This document shows positions 45,500 to 56,196 of a stretch of DNA of 64,000 nucleotides, piece after piece. How positions within the stretch are numbered: the first letter of the stretch is position 1; each line of letters begins with the position of its first letter. Location of the stretch: contig NC_021658.1 of NCBI RefSeq assembly GCF_000418325.1, forward strand, positions 12,690,501-12,754,500. Reading direction: 5' to 3'. The notes beneath the pieces are model-generated. The model saw only the letters and a list, made by a program, of their open reading frames with translations, did not search any database and was not told the DNA's origin. The position numbers were made by a program, and so were the translations under genes. The stretch comes from Sorangium cellulosum So0157-2. GTDB taxonomy: Bacteria; Myxococcota_A; Polyangia; Polyangiales; Polyangiaceae.

Positions 45500-47743
45500 A
45501 TGAATGGCATGATGCGAAGAACGATGACCTGGCTCGGGCGCGGGACCAGAGTGACCCTGCCCCTGCTGGCGCTGCTCTGCGCCAGCTCGTGTGGACCCGT
45601 CGGCCCCGATCCCAGCGCGATCGCCGATGTGCCAGGCGAGATCGACCCTGGCACGGAGATCACGGTCTCCACGCCGGCCGGCGTCGACCCGCTGCTCCAG
45701 GAGCTCGACGAGGCACGGCAGGCGACCGCGGACGAGCTGCGAGCGAGCCACGCCGTCGAGTTCGCGCCGAACCTCGGTTACGACCCGCTCACCGCGGCGA
45801 ACCTCGACCCGATCCTGAAAGCCTTCTTCGCGGCTCCCGACGCTCAGAAAGAGCGCCTGTCGCAGATGGGCTTCGCCATCGACGCGCGCCACCGATTCTC
45901 GTCGTTCGCCCTCGGCTATTCCAGTATTTACATGGAGGATCTGCCGGTGTTCATCAGCAGCGACATGGTGCTGGAAGCCATCTACCGCTCGCACGACAAG
46001 ATCCTCCAGCAGCTGGAGAAGAAGGCGCTGCGGCCTCGGCTCAAGCGCTTGCTGACCGAGGTTCGCAGCTCGCTGATCGACGCGGCCGACAGGCTGGAGC
46101 CGGAGGTCGCGTCCGATCTGAACTTCTACCTGGGCGTGGCCGTGTCGCTCTTGAACGGCAAGGTCGACTCCCGCGAGCCTTCAGGGGTGCAGAGCTTCGT
46201 CGACGCCGCCACGCGCGCCGCGGGGATCCAGGAGCGCGTGCTGTTCGGCGTGAAGCGGAACATCGACTTCTCCCAGTTCAAGCCGCGCGGGCACTACGAC
46301 GGCGATCCGGAGCTCGAGCGCTACTTCCGCAGCATGATGTGGCTCGGCCGCATCGACTTTCGCCTGCTCGAGACGCAGGAGGACGGCAAGCAGATCTTGC
46401 GCCGCAGGCAGGTCGAGAGCGTCATCGCGCTGCGCCGGCTCCTCGACGAGAGCACGTTCGCGCAATACAGGTCGATCGACGCGACCATCAGCGCGTTCGT
46501 GGGCGAGCACGACTACATGACGCTGCCGGAGGTGGACGAGCTGCTCACCGCGCTCGACGCCCCCGACGGGATCGCCGCCGTCGACGACGCGACCCTCGCC
46601 GGCGCGCTCGTCGACGGTCAGTTCGGCGAGCAGCGGATCGCCAGCCACGTGATGAGGCGACAGGCCGGCGGCGCGAGCACCTTCCCCTTGAACCTGAGCT
46701 TCGCGCTGTTCGGTCAGCGCTACACGGTCGACAGCCACGTCTTCTCGAACCTCGTCTACGACCGCCTGCCCACGCGCGTCGTGCCCAACTCGCTCGACGT
46801 GGCGTTCGCCGCGCTGGGCAACGACCAGGCGCTCGGCCTGCTCGGCGACGAGCTCGACGTCGAGGCCGGCTATCCCGGCGAGCTCTCCGCGCTGCGCCTC
46901 TTGGTCGACGAGCACCCCGAGCACTACTGGGAGGGCAGCCTGTACACGAGCTGGCTCGGCGCGCTCCGCACGCTCTCGCCCGCGGCAGGCGCCCCGCCTT
47001 CGGACCTGCCCGCGGTGGCCCGCAGCGAAGCCTGGGGCCGCCGGCTGCTCAACACCCAGCTCAGCTCGTGGGCGCAGCTCCGCCACAACAACGTGCTTTA
47101 CGTGAAGCAGTCGTACACGTCGAACGCGTCGTGCGAGTATCCCGACGCCTACGTCGACCCCTACCCCGAGTTCTTCGAGGCCGTGATCCGCTTCGCCGAG
47201 CGCGCGCAGGAGCTCACCGCCACGCTCGAGCTCGATCCGAGCGTCGGCGGCCAGATCGAGGATTACTTCGCGCGCGTCGCGCGCATCAATCTCACGCTCG
47301 CCGAGATGGCGCGCGCCCAGCGCAGCGGCCAGCCGCACAGCGCGGAGCACCTCGCGTTCATCAACCGGGCCGTCACGACCAGCGTGAACTGCGACGGGAC
47401 CGTCCTCGGCCACTCCGGCTGGTACAGCGAGCTCCACTTCGACCCGCTGCAGGCCGTGGAGATGGATCCCGCCGTCACCGACGTGCACACCGACATCGGC
47501 GGCGACCTGCCGGTCCCTCGCCAGCCCAGCGTGCTTCACGTGGGCACCGGCATACCGCGCCTGATGGTGGTGACCGTCGACTCCTGCCAGGGTCCCCGCG
47601 CGTACGCGGGCGTCGTCTCCGCCTACCACGAAGTCCGCGAGGACGGCCTGGTGCGCCTCACCGACGAGGAATGGAAGAGGAAGGTCCAAGGCGACAACGC
47701 TACGCCGGTCGCGCCCTGGCTCGCTCCATTGCTGAGCGAGTGA
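45500..47743 (+). CDS. DUF3160 lipoprotein
   Basis: The 747-residue protein has lipobox 'LLCASSC' (Cys31). The body matches the DUF3160 family ('FSSFALGYSSIYMEDLPVFISSDMVLEAIYRSHDKILQQLE', 'TFPLNLSFALFGQRYTVDSHVFSNLVYDRLPTRVVPNSLDVAFAALGN', 'RHNNVLYVKQSYTSNASCEYPDAYVDPYPEFF'). It ends with a conserved 'HVGTGIPRLMVVTVDSCQGPRAYAGVVSAYHE' block. The family is surface-located with no proven activity. The start follows GGGAGG with good spacing. It stands alone between the DUF362 gene and the GH62 promoter. Confidence 0.88.
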   Translation: MNGMMRRTMTWLGRGTRVTLPLLALLCASSCGPVGPDPSAIADVPGEIDPGTEITVSTPAGVDPLLQELDEARQATADELRASHAVEFAPNLGYDPLTAANLDPILKAFFAAPDAQKERLSQMGFAIDARHRFSSFALGYSSIYMEDLPVFISSDMVLEAIYRSHDKILQQLEKKALRPRLKRLLTEVRSSLIDAADRLEPEVASDLNFYLGVAVSLLNGKVDSREPSGVQSFVDAATRAAGIQERVLFGVKRNIDFSQFKPRGHYDGDPELERYFRSMMWLGRIDFRLLETQEDGKQILRRRQVESVIALRRLLDESTFAQYRSIDATISAFVGEHDYMTLPEVDELLTALDAPDGIAAVDDATLAGALVDGQFGEQRIASHVMRRQAGGASTFPLNLSFALFGQRYTVDSHVFSNLVYDRLPTRVVPNSLDVAFAALGNDQALGLLGDELDVEAGYPGELSALRLLVDEHPEHYWEGSLYTSWLGALRTLSPAAGAPPSDLPAVARSEAWGRRLLNTQLSSWAQLRHNNVLYVKQSYTSNASCEYPDAYVDPYPEFFEAVIRFAERAQELTATLELDPSVGGQIEDYFARVARINLTLAEMARAQRSGQPHSAEHLAFINRAVTTSVNCDGTVLGHSGWYSELHFDPLQAVEMDPAVTDVHTDIGGDLPVPRQPSVLHVGTGIPRLMVVTVDSCQGPRAYAGVVSAYHEVREDGLVRLTDEEWKRKVQGDNATPVAPWLAPLLSE

Positions 47744-48150
47744 GCGCGGGGACCCCGCTCGACGACGTCACCGCTGGCTCGAGCCCTGGCCCCCCGGGAA
47801 GTCCAGCTCGCATCTTTCCAGTAGCACCGTCCCGCGCCGCGACGCGCTCGGAGATCCGGTGTAGGCTACCGCAGCAGCACCGCGGGGCTCAGACGAGCCT
47901 GCCAGGGCGGCGGACGCCGTTTTCCTCGTGGGGCGGCTCACGCGAGCATCGCTGCCGGCCGCCGCCGCGCGCCCGTTTCCGATTGACGCCGGCCATGTTA
48001 ACGCTCACAATCAGGACTCCGGGGATCCTTCGGCTTTGCCCTGGATGGGCCGTCGTGTGCACCGGGCCCTTCTTCCTCATCCGCTTCAACCTCGACGATC
48101 GGGCTCTGAGGAGCTCGCTGGCCCTGTCGGGCATCCCTCTGGAGACTAGC
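47744..48150. other. Regulatory intergenic region before GH62 gene
   Basis: The first ~240 bp hold nothing recognisable. The second part carries the promoter/operator at 47983-48011 and a leader block at about 48029-48073. That block matches the leader of the esterase gene on the other strand (52261-52307) at roughly 5 of every 6 bases. Confidence 0.6.
47983..48011 (+). promoter_or_regulatory. Sigma-70-like promoter with LacI-type operator (GH62 gene)
   Basis: TTGACG (-35, 47983-47988), exactly 17 bp, CACAAT (-10, 48006-48011). The spacer and -10 contain TGTTAACGCTCACA (47996-48009), a palindrome centred on CG as bound by LacI-family repressors. Two more copies in the window have the same geometry. 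The predicted transcript has a ~130-nt leader to the ATG at 48151. Confidence 0.7.
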
Positions 48151-49425
48151 ATGACCACTCACCTCGATCTGCCCCGCCAACTCCCTACTCTCCACCGCTT
48201 CACCCTTGGTCTCTCTGCCCTCGGCTGCGTGCTCGCGGCGCTCGCCGGTTGCGGCAGCGATCCGGACGATGGGCAGGAGCCCGCCGATGGGACGAGCGGC
48301 TCGGCGAGCACGACGACGAGCGCCGGCGTCACGACGGGATCGGGCGGAGGGGGCACCGGCGGGTCGCCTGCCACCGGGACCGGGGGAGGCGTCACGAGCA
48401 CGAGCAGCAGCAGCACGTCGGCCTCGGGGACCGGCGGCTCCGTAGGGGAAGGGGGTGGCGGCGGCGAAGGCGGCAGCCCGCCGGTGACCTGCGACCTGCC
48501 CACCACGTTCAAGTGGAAGTCGAGCCAGCCGGTGATCAGCCCCAAGGCGCCTGGTGGCCGCACCTGGGCCTCGGTCAAGGACCCGACCATCGTGTTCTTC
48601 GACAACAAGTACCACGTCTTTGCCACCGTGTTCGAGACCGCTCCGAGCAACAACTGGCAGTCGATCTACACGAGCTTCACGGACTTCCCTCAGGCGAACG
48701 CCGCTGAGCAGCACTTCATGGGGAGCTGGCCCACCGGCAGCACGGTCGCGCCCCAGGTCTTCTATTTCAGGCCGCACAACAAGTGGTACCTCATCTACCA
48801 GTGGAACGGCAGGTACTCGACCAACGACGACATCAACAACATGAACGGCTGGAGCCGCCCCCAGTCGCTGCTCAAGGGCGAGCCGGGCGCCATGGGGAAC
48901 GTCCTCGGCGCGCTGGACTTCTGGACCATCTGCGACGACGCCAACTGCCATCTCTTCTTCTCGCGGGACGACGGCAAGCTCTACCGCTCCAAGGTCAGCA
49001 TCGAGAACTTCCCGAAGTTCGACGGCTATGAGGTCGTCATGACGGCCCCCAGCTCGGGGCTCTTGTTCGAGGCCAGCAACGTCTACAAGATCGACGGGTC
49101 GAACAAGTACCTGCTCCTGGTGGAGGCGTTCGACAACAGCCCTCGCTTCTTCAGGTCCTGGACGTCCGAGAGCCTCGATGGGCCCTGGGCCCCCCTGGCC
49201 GACACCAAGGCGAAGCCCTTCGCCGGCCCCGCGAACGTGACGTTCGAGGGCGGGGACTGGACCGACGACATCAGCCACGGCGAGCTGGTCCGCTCCGGGC
49301 ACGACGAGCGCATGACCATCAACCCGTGCGACCTGCGGTTCCTCTACCAGGGGAGGGATCCGAGCGTCGGCGGGGAGTACGGCCGCTTGCCCTACAAGCT
49401 CGGGCTGCTCACGCTCGAGAAGTAG
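48151..49425 (+). CDS. GH62 alpha-L-arabinofuranosidase lipoprotein
   Basis: The 424-residue lipoprotein has 'VLAALAGC' (Cys34), a ~75-residue Gly/Ser/Thr linker and a GH62 catalytic domain (about 112-420). Visible motifs are 'FKWKSSQPVISP', 'VKDPTIVFFDNKYHVFAT' (with the five-blade-propeller catalytic Asp), 'APQVFYFRPHNKWYLIYQ', 'DFWTICDDANCHLFFSRDDGKLYRS' and 'FEASNVYKI' (catalytic Glu region). GH62 enzymes remove arabinose side chains from arabinoxylan. The lipid anchor and long linker imply display on the outer surface. It is under the shared LacI-type operator. Confidence 0.93.
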   Translation: MTTHLDLPRQLPTLHRFTLGLSALGCVLAALAGCGSDPDDGQEPADGTSGSASTTTSAGVTTGSGGGGTGGSPATGTGGGVTSTSSSSTSASGTGGSVGEGGGGGEGGSPPVTCDLPTTFKWKSSQPVISPKAPGGRTWASVKDPTIVFFDNKYHVFATVFETAPSNNWQSIYTSFTDFPQANAAEQHFMGSWPTGSTVAPQVFYFRPHNKWYLIYQWNGRYSTNDDINNMNGWSRPQSLLKGEPGAMGNVLGALDFWTICDDANCHLFFSRDDGKLYRSKVSIENFPKFDGYEVVMTAPSSGLLFEASNVYKIDGSNKYLLLVEAFDNSPRFFRSWTSESLDGPWAPLADTKAKPFAGPANVTFEGGDWTDDISHGELVRSGHDERMTINPCDLRFLYQGRDPSVGGEYGRLPYKLGLLTLEK

Positions 49426-49855
49426 CTCCGATCCCCGCGAGCCGAGCGCGCAGCCAGCGATGACCGGGATCGTCGTGCGCGCGCTCGTGCCATACGGCTG
49501 AAGCGCGGTCCAGCCCGAGCTCGACGGGGGGCCGGGTCGCGCGCAGGCCGAAGGGCGCCGCGACCGTCGCGGGACACGTCACCACGAGATCGGAGGCCGC
49601 GAGCAGGAAAGGCACCGTCACGAAGTGCTGGACCTGCGCGACGACCCGGCGGCGCCGCCCGACCGCCTCGAGCGCGCGATCGACCAGGCTGCCTGGCATG
49701 CCGTGCGGAGCGATCAGCACGTGTCCGAGCTCCAGGTAGCGCTCCAGCGTGAGCCGCCGCGACGCGGCGGGGTGCCCCTCGCGCATCAAGGTGACGAAGC
49801 GCTCGTCCGGCAAGCGGAGCTGCCGCAGCGACGGCGGCACGAGGAACTCAGGATC
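49409..49855 (-). pseudogene. LysR-type regulator, C-terminal half only
   Basis: The final ~149 residues of the minus frame read as a LysR substrate-binding domain end ('LRLPDERFVTLMREGHPAASRRLTLERYLELGHVLIAPHG', 'FLLAASDLVVTCPATVAAPFGLR', 'VWHERAHDDPGHRWLRARL'). The N-terminal winged helix and first half are missing. Upstream codons of the open frame are antisense to the nitroreductase gene and unrelated to LysR. The 3' end overlaps the GH62 stop by 17 bp. Without a DNA-binding domain it cannot act as a normal regulator. Confidence 0.85.
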
Positions 49856-51017
49856 TCCCGGCGGCGCCTCTTGGGAGGCGTCGCGACGCTCGCCGTCGCC
49901 GGATGACCGGCGGGGAGCGCCGTTCGCGCCGTGGACCGCGTTCCGCGGGGAGGGCGGCGGAGGGCTGATCGAGCTCGCGCGCGCGGCGGTGCTCGCCGCG
50001 AGCCCGCACAACACCCAGCCGTGGCTGTTCGAGCTCCACGAGGACCGGATCGACGTGTTCTCGGATCCGTCTCGATGGCTCGGCGACATGGACCCGTTCG
50101 GGCGCGAAATGCACATCGGGCTCGGCTGCGCGATCGAGAACCTTTCGCTCGCGGCGGGCTCGATGGGCTGGACGCCTCGTGTGGAGCTCGGCGCCGGACG
50201 ATTGCCGCTCTTCGCCACCGAGCCAGCCCGTGGCTCCGGGCGCGCGGCGCCGCCGCCGACCCGGGTGGCCACCGTCCGGCTCGAGCCGGGTGGGGCGGAG
50301 TCGCCGCTCGCGCGGGCCATCGCGGAGCGGCGCACGAACCGCGGCCCCTACGGCGCGCAGCGCGTGCCCGCCGCGGCGCTCGAGGAGCTGTCGCGCCTGA
50401 ACGAGGATCGAGCGTCGCAGGAGATCGTCTGGCTCGAGCGCCGGGATCAGCGCGAGCTCTTCGCGGCCCACACGCTGCGAGCCACCGAGATCATCGCGCG
50501 CGACGCGTCGATGATCGAGGACAGCGACGCGTGGTTCCGGCTCACGCCCGAGGCCGCGCGGACCCACCGGGACGGGCTGACCCTCGACGTGATGGGGCTC
50601 GGCCCGCTGCTCACGGCCGCCGGCAAGCTGCTGCCCAGGCCGTCTCCGGAGCGGATGCACGAGGACTGGCTCCGCGTCACGCGCGATGTCCATCTCGCGG
50701 GCGACTCCATCACCGGCGTCATCGCGACCCGCGATCGCTACGATCTCGGCGCAACGCTCCGCGCGGGACGCCTGTGGCAACGAATGCAGCTCTGGGCGAC
50801 CGCGCGCGGGATCGCAATGCAGCCGCTGAGCCAGGTGCCGGAGGTCATCGACCGCGAGCGCCAGCTCGGACGGGCGCCGGCCATGGAGCGCTCGTTCGCG
50901 GAGGCGCTGCGCCTCGGCGGCTGGCAGCCTACGATGGCGTTCCGGCTGGGCTATGCGGTGCGAGAGGGCGTGTGCGGCCCCCGTCGCGCTGCGGAGGACG
51001 TGATCCGCGCGAGCTGA
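49841..51017 (+). pseudogene. Acg-type nitroreductase, 5'-truncated and frameshifted
   Basis: A Tat-like signal ('ISRRRLLGGVATLAVAG', 49853-49903) ends at a TGA. The enzyme continues at once in another frame with 'APFAPWTAFRGEGGGGLIELARAAVLAASPHNTQPWLFEL'. The body matches twin-arginine FMN-binding nitroreductases of the Acg type ('RRTNRGPYGAQRVP', 'WATARGIAMQPLSQVPEVIDRE', 'RLGGWQPTMAFRLGYA'). No start codon precedes the RR motif before the sequence turns into antisense LysR. The gene seems to have lost its start and suffered a 1-base frame change. A sequencing error could explain the frameshift but not the missing start. Confidence 0.78.
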
Positions 51018-51035
51018 GCGCCCGGGGAGGAGGCG

Positions 51036-52061
51036 TTACGGCATGCCCGTGAAGAAGTCGTACATCGCCTGGATGGCGAAGCACGGCACGCCGTGGCTCG
51101 TATTGCTGTACGCGGGGTCGTCGTGCGAGCACCAGATCGTCGGCGCCGAACAGCCGCTGTAGGAGATGCAACCGGGGTTCACCGCCTTGCCGCTGCTCTG
51201 GCAGCCCATGACCTCGGAATAGGGCGTCGAGCTCGTCTGGCACATGTTGGCGGTGCGGAACCTGGCGACCGTGCTCGCCCCGTCCCCCCCGCGGACGGTG
51301 TCGTTCTGGCCCTGGATGTACATCACGGGCATGGGCACCTGCAGCGCGCCGTAGTCGGAGGCCGCGACGGGCGCGACCGCCTTGAAGCTCAGGTGCTCGG
51401 CGTCGGACCTGTGCGCCAAGATCTGCACGATCATCTGGGCACCGGAGCTGTGGCCGGTGGCGAACACGCGGTCCATGTCGATGCAGTAGTTGTCCATGAG
51501 GTCGTCGTAGATGCGAAGGACCTTGGCGATGTCGTTGTTGTAGTTCCAGCACCCCCCCGCGTCCGACGACCTCCCCACGGCGCGCACGTACTCGGTCTCG
51601 AAGGCGGACCCCCGGGTGAGGTTGATGAACTGGTCGATCGGGTTGCCGCAGGCGTGGAAGCCCATCAAGAGGGGGAGAGGGGTGCTGCCGTCGTAGCTGT
51701 CCGGGAACGTGTAGATGTGATCGTTGTCGACCTTCACGGTGCCGTTCGCGGGCCTCCCCGACTTGCCGCAGCCTGGGCTCGGGTTGCCCGCGGTCGGTTC
51801 GGCGCCCCCGGCGCCCATCCCGCCGCCCCCCGCCGACGATTCGCCCCCGGTCGACCCGCTGCTGGCGGAGCCGCCGCCAGCGCTCGTGACCCCTGTCGAG
51901 GAGCTCTCCGCGCTGGTCGTGGAAGCGCCGGCCCCGCCGGTGCCGCCCGCGGCCTGACCGGCGCCGCCACCTCCGGCACCGGGGGAGCCTGTCTCCGACG
52001 AGCAAGCGAGCAATACCAAGGCGACGGCAGGGAGAGAGGAACGAGCACCCAGTTTCAGCAT
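51036..52061 (-). CDS. CE1/PHB-depolymerase-like esterase lipoprotein
   Basis: The 341-residue secreted esterase has a lipoprotein signal ('LPAVALVLLAC', Cys20) and a ~80-residue Gly/Ser/Ala linker. The catalytic domain (about 98-341) is of the feruloyl/acetylxylan esterase or PHB depolymerase type: 'PLPLLMGFHACGNPIDQF', nucleophile elbow GHSSG (Ser205), 'PVMYIQGQNDTVRGGDG' with the acid, and a late 'SNTSHGVPCFAI' His. Several Cys suggest disulfides. It shares its operator and leader with the GH62 gene at 48151, so an action on xylan ester side chains (acetyl or feruloyl) is the best guess; PHB is less likely. The ATG at 52061 gives the signal peptide. Confidence 0.85.
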   Translation of the reverse strand: MLKLGARSSLPAVALVLLACSSETGSPGAGGGGAGQAAGGTGGAGASTTSAESSSTGVTSAGGGSASSGSTGGESSAGGGGMGAGGAEPTAGNPSPGCGKSGRPANGTVKVDNDHIYTFPDSYDGSTPLPLLMGFHACGNPIDQFINLTRGSAFETEYVRAVGRSSDAGGCWNYNNDIAKVLRIYDDLMDNYCIDMDRVFATGHSSGAQMIVQILAHRSDAEHLSFKAVAPVAASDYGALQVPMPVMYIQGQNDTVRGGDGASTVARFRTANMCQTSSTPYSEVMGCQSSGKAVNPGCISYSGCSAPTIWCSHDDPAYSNTSHGVPCFAIQAMYDFFTGMP

Positions 52062-52626
52062 GGTCTGGACCCCATCGTGATCGCGCGAATCGTCCTTCGG
52101 CACTCGCCTCGTGGCGATCCCGCGATGAGCTTCGGCGATTGGCAGCACCCACCTGTATCACGCTCGACGACGCGACCCAGCGCCCGCGGTCGTCCAAGCG
52201 CATGCAGATGTAATCTTCCAGGAAGAAAGGCAGAGCGTGCGATACGGACCGACGCCCGTGGAGAGGCTCGGTGCACATGACCGCCTATCCAGGGCAAAGC
52301 GGAAGAATACCCAGACGTCAATGTGAACGTTCACATTGGCGGCGTCAATCCCAAAAGATGGACTGGCGCGCGACTGTCCTCGCTCCACCGCGCGTGCGGG
52401 AGTCGCTGGGGGGGTGTTTCTCTGGCGGCTGGCTCGATGAGGTCGAACACGTCACGACGGGCTCGCGCCCGTCGACCGGTACGCGCCGCGCGAGGCGGAC
52501 CGTCGCCGCCGCTGGGCGTGACCGGCGCGACGGGGACGGGGACGGTGGCGTGTGAACCCGCGCCGCCGTCACGCGAGGAGCGCGGGCCGGCGCGAGCCGT
52601 GTTCGGTGCGCCTGTTGGAAGGCGGT
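52062..52626. other. Intergenic region between esterase promoter and TGYWKNH-type lipoprotein gene
   Basis: The left part is the ~260-nt leader of the esterase, including a block (52261-52307) shared with the GH62 leader. The operator and promoter lie at 52319-52348. From 52350 to 52626 no gene or recognisable signal is seen. Confidence 0.5.
52319..52348 (-). promoter_or_regulatory. Sigma-70-like promoter with perfect 20-bp palindromic operator (esterase gene)
   Basis: On the minus strand: TTGACG (52348-52343), 17 bp, CACATT (52325-52320). The spacer and -10 form the perfect palindrome CAATGTGAACGTTCACATTG (52319-52338), the most symmetrical of the three operator copies. Palindromes centred on CG are typical LacI-family binding sites. 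Confidence 0.72.
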
Positions 52627-53481
52627 TCAGTTGGGAACGAACGCGCAGCAGCCGAGGATGCAGACGTAGCCGTCGGCGCAGCCGTCGCTGCACGGATCCG
52701 AGCACACCGGCCCTTCCGACCCGGACCCGCCCTCGCCGCCGCTCGGGTCGCCGCTGCTGCCGCCCTCGCCGCCCTCGCTGCCGTCGCTGCCGCCTTCGCC
52801 GCCCTCGCCGCCGTGGGAGCAGCCGCCGCCCTCGCCGCCGTCGCTGCTTCCCGTGCCGGTGCTGCCCGAGCCGTCGCCGGGGTCGCCGCCGCAGCCGCAG
52901 TCGTCGCCGCCGCCCGTGCTGCCGGAGCCGCTGCCGGTGCTGCCGGAGCCGCTGCCGGGGCCGTCGTCGCAGTGCCCCGGGCCGATGCCCCCCTCGTTGA
53001 AGTCCGCGAGCGTGCCCGAGAGCGAGACGGCCTCGTCGGCCGCGCCGCCGCGCTTCACGCCGTACGGGAGCCGGCCATCGTCGGTGTCCTTGTTGGCGGC
53101 CATCCACGCCTCGACGTCCGCGAGCGCGCCGTCGAGCGCAGCGTCGCTCGCGCCGCTCGCCGTGTTGAGCAGCGCGGCGATGAGCTGGTGGCCGAGGATC
53201 AGGCTCGCGTCGCCCTTCGGCGGCGTCCGGAAGATCTCGAGCAGCTCCGCCTGGGAGTACGTCTCGCCGCCGATGGTGAGCGACGACACCGGCCAGCTCT
53301 CCTCGTGGTTCTTCCAGTAGCCCTGGGTGAGCGTACAGCCGTCGCCCTCGGACGTCGGCGGGCTCACGACCACGTTGCCGTTCCCCTCGCCGAGGCGATC
53401 CGCGTCGCTGTTCGCGCACGCGGCGAGGGCGGAACCGACCAGCGACAGGCACCCCACAAGCACCATCCTGCTAAGCGTCAT
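52627..53481 (-). CDS. Lipoprotein with TxGYWKNH motif and Gly/Ser repeat tail
   Basis: The 284-residue product starts after AGGAGG, with lipobox 'GSALAAC' (Cys22). 'DGCTLTQGYWKNHEESWPV' is a motif found in many secreted bacterial proteins of unknown role. It is followed by a helical segment ('ASLILGHQLIAALLNTASGASDAALDGALADVEAWMAANKD'). The last third is a Gly/Ser/Glu repeat region (SGSGSTG, GGEGGSDGS) with Cys-rich ends ('CSDPCSDGCADGYVCILGCCAF'). A surface or spacer role is plausible. No enzyme motif is visible. Confidence 0.78.
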   Translation of the reverse strand: MTLSRMVLVGCLSLVGSALAACANSDADRLGEGNGNVVVSPPTSEGDGCTLTQGYWKNHEESWPVSSLTIGGETYSQAELLEIFRTPPKGDASLILGHQLIAALLNTASGASDAALDGALADVEAWMAANKDTDDGRLPYGVKRGGAADEAVSLSGTLADFNEGGIGPGHCDDGPGSGSGSTGSGSGSTGGGDDCGCGGDPGDGSGSTGTGSSDGGEGGGCSHGGEGGEGGSDGSEGGEGGSSGDPSGGEGGSGSEGPVCSDPCSDGCADGYVCILGCCAFVPN

Positions 53482-53720
53482 GACTCCTCCTGAAGTTGCT
53501 CGTCTGCAGCGCTCGCCCCCGTGAGGAGCGAGCCACCGACATCGCGCGTGCAGAGCGGCCGACATCGCACCGATCGGCGACAGGTCACGGCGAGCCGCGC
53601 TCTCGGTCCTTCAGTGCCGGCCTGCGCTCGGCGCGGCTCATGTTTTTTCGGTCGCCTGCAGATCCGATGTTGTTTTTATTCGAGCAGACTTTTCCTTCAT
53701 CGCTGCATGAGCGATCGAGC

Positions 53721-55106
<1,386 letters not shown>

Positions 55107-55277
55107 GGGTGACCGTACCGCGTCGCCCAGGTGCGGATCCAGGCCTGTCGGGGGGCGCCGCGCGCGGCGCTCTCCCCTGCTTCACCGAGCAGCGCTGCCC
55201 GCCACGGCGCGTGGCCGGAGGGCGCCGCGAAGGCGCGCGAGGCTGGACGACTCCGGCCGATCCCTGGAGACTACGGC

Positions 55278-56177
55278 ATGACCGAGAACACCGAGACGCG
55301 GTTCGAGGACGGCTCCTACCCGGCCGACCTCGGGGTGAAGATCGAGGCCGCCGACGACGCGCAATCGCGCCTCGTCCTGCCCTTCGACGAGCGAAATACC
55401 ATGTTCGGGCTGGTCCACGGCGGCGCGCTCGCTTCGCTCGTGCCGATCGCCGCGCACGCCATCGCGCGCGAGCCCGCCCGCGCGGCCACGCCGCCGCTCC
55501 GCACCGTCTCGATGCACGTGGGCTACGTGCGCGCGGCGCGCAAGGCGGTGACGGTCGAGACGCGCGCCGTGCGCCGCGTGCGCGAGCTGGGCTTCTTCGA
55601 GGCGCTGATCAGGGACGCAGACGGAAATGCGATCGCGCACGCCTCGTCGACCGTGAGCGAGGCCGGGCCGGACAGCGCACCGGCGGGCTCCCCTCCCCTC
55701 TCCGATCCCCCCGAGGGAGAGCGCGCCTTCGACGCGCCCGCGGACGAGGCGGCGAGCGGCGTCGCTGGGGCGATCCGCGCGGCGATGGCCGGCAGCCCCT
55801 TCCTGTCGCGACGGCAGCTGCGCCTGCTGGGCATGCGCCGCGGGGCGCTCGCGATGGCGATGGCCCCCGCCGCGGCGAACCTCGACGCCGGCGGCGCCAT
55901 GCACGAAGGGGCCGTCCTGACGCTCATCGACGCCGCAGGCGCCACCTGCCCATGGACGGCCGTCCCGCCGTCGCCGGGGGCTTCGGGCGCGACCATCGCC
56001 CTGAGCGCGCAGCTCCTCGGGGCGCTGCCCGGAGACGAGCTCGTCGCGCGCGCCGTCGTGCGCGCGCGCGACGCGCGGATCTGCTGGACCGACGTCACCG
56101 TCGCCGGCAGCGCCTCCGGGATCGTGCACGCCTTCGGGATGGTCGTGTATCGCTTCAGCGAGAAGAACGGGTCATGA
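55278..56177 (+). CDS. Double-hotdog PaaI-like thioesterase
   Basis: The 299-residue protein has two hotdog domains in tandem. The first (about 10-130) carries 'NTMFGLVHGGALASLVPIAAHAIA', the PaaI/HGG signature. The second (about 170-295) carries 'DAGGAMHEGAVLTLIDAAGATCPWTA', where HEG replaces HGG. A Pro/Ala linker joins them. Such proteins hydrolyse acyl-CoA or acyl-carrier thioesters; with an imperfect second site one half may be catalytic and the other structural. The start is the ATG at 55278, upstream of which the frame is low-complexity. It is convergent with the P450 gene, 19 bp apart. Confidence 0.85.
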   Translation: MTENTETRFEDGSYPADLGVKIEAADDAQSRLVLPFDERNTMFGLVHGGALASLVPIAAHAIAREPARAATPPLRTVSMHVGYVRAARKAVTVETRAVRRVRELGFFEALIRDADGNAIAHASSTVSEAGPDSAPAGSPPLSDPPEGERAFDAPADEAASGVAGAIRAAMAGSPFLSRRQLRLLGMRRGALAMAMAPAAANLDAGGAMHEGAVLTLIDAAGATCPWTAVPPSPGASGATIALSAQLLGALPGDELVARAVVRARDARICWTDVTVAGSASGIVHAFGMVVYRFSEKNGS

Positions 56178-56196
56178 GCGGCCGGCGCGACGCGCG

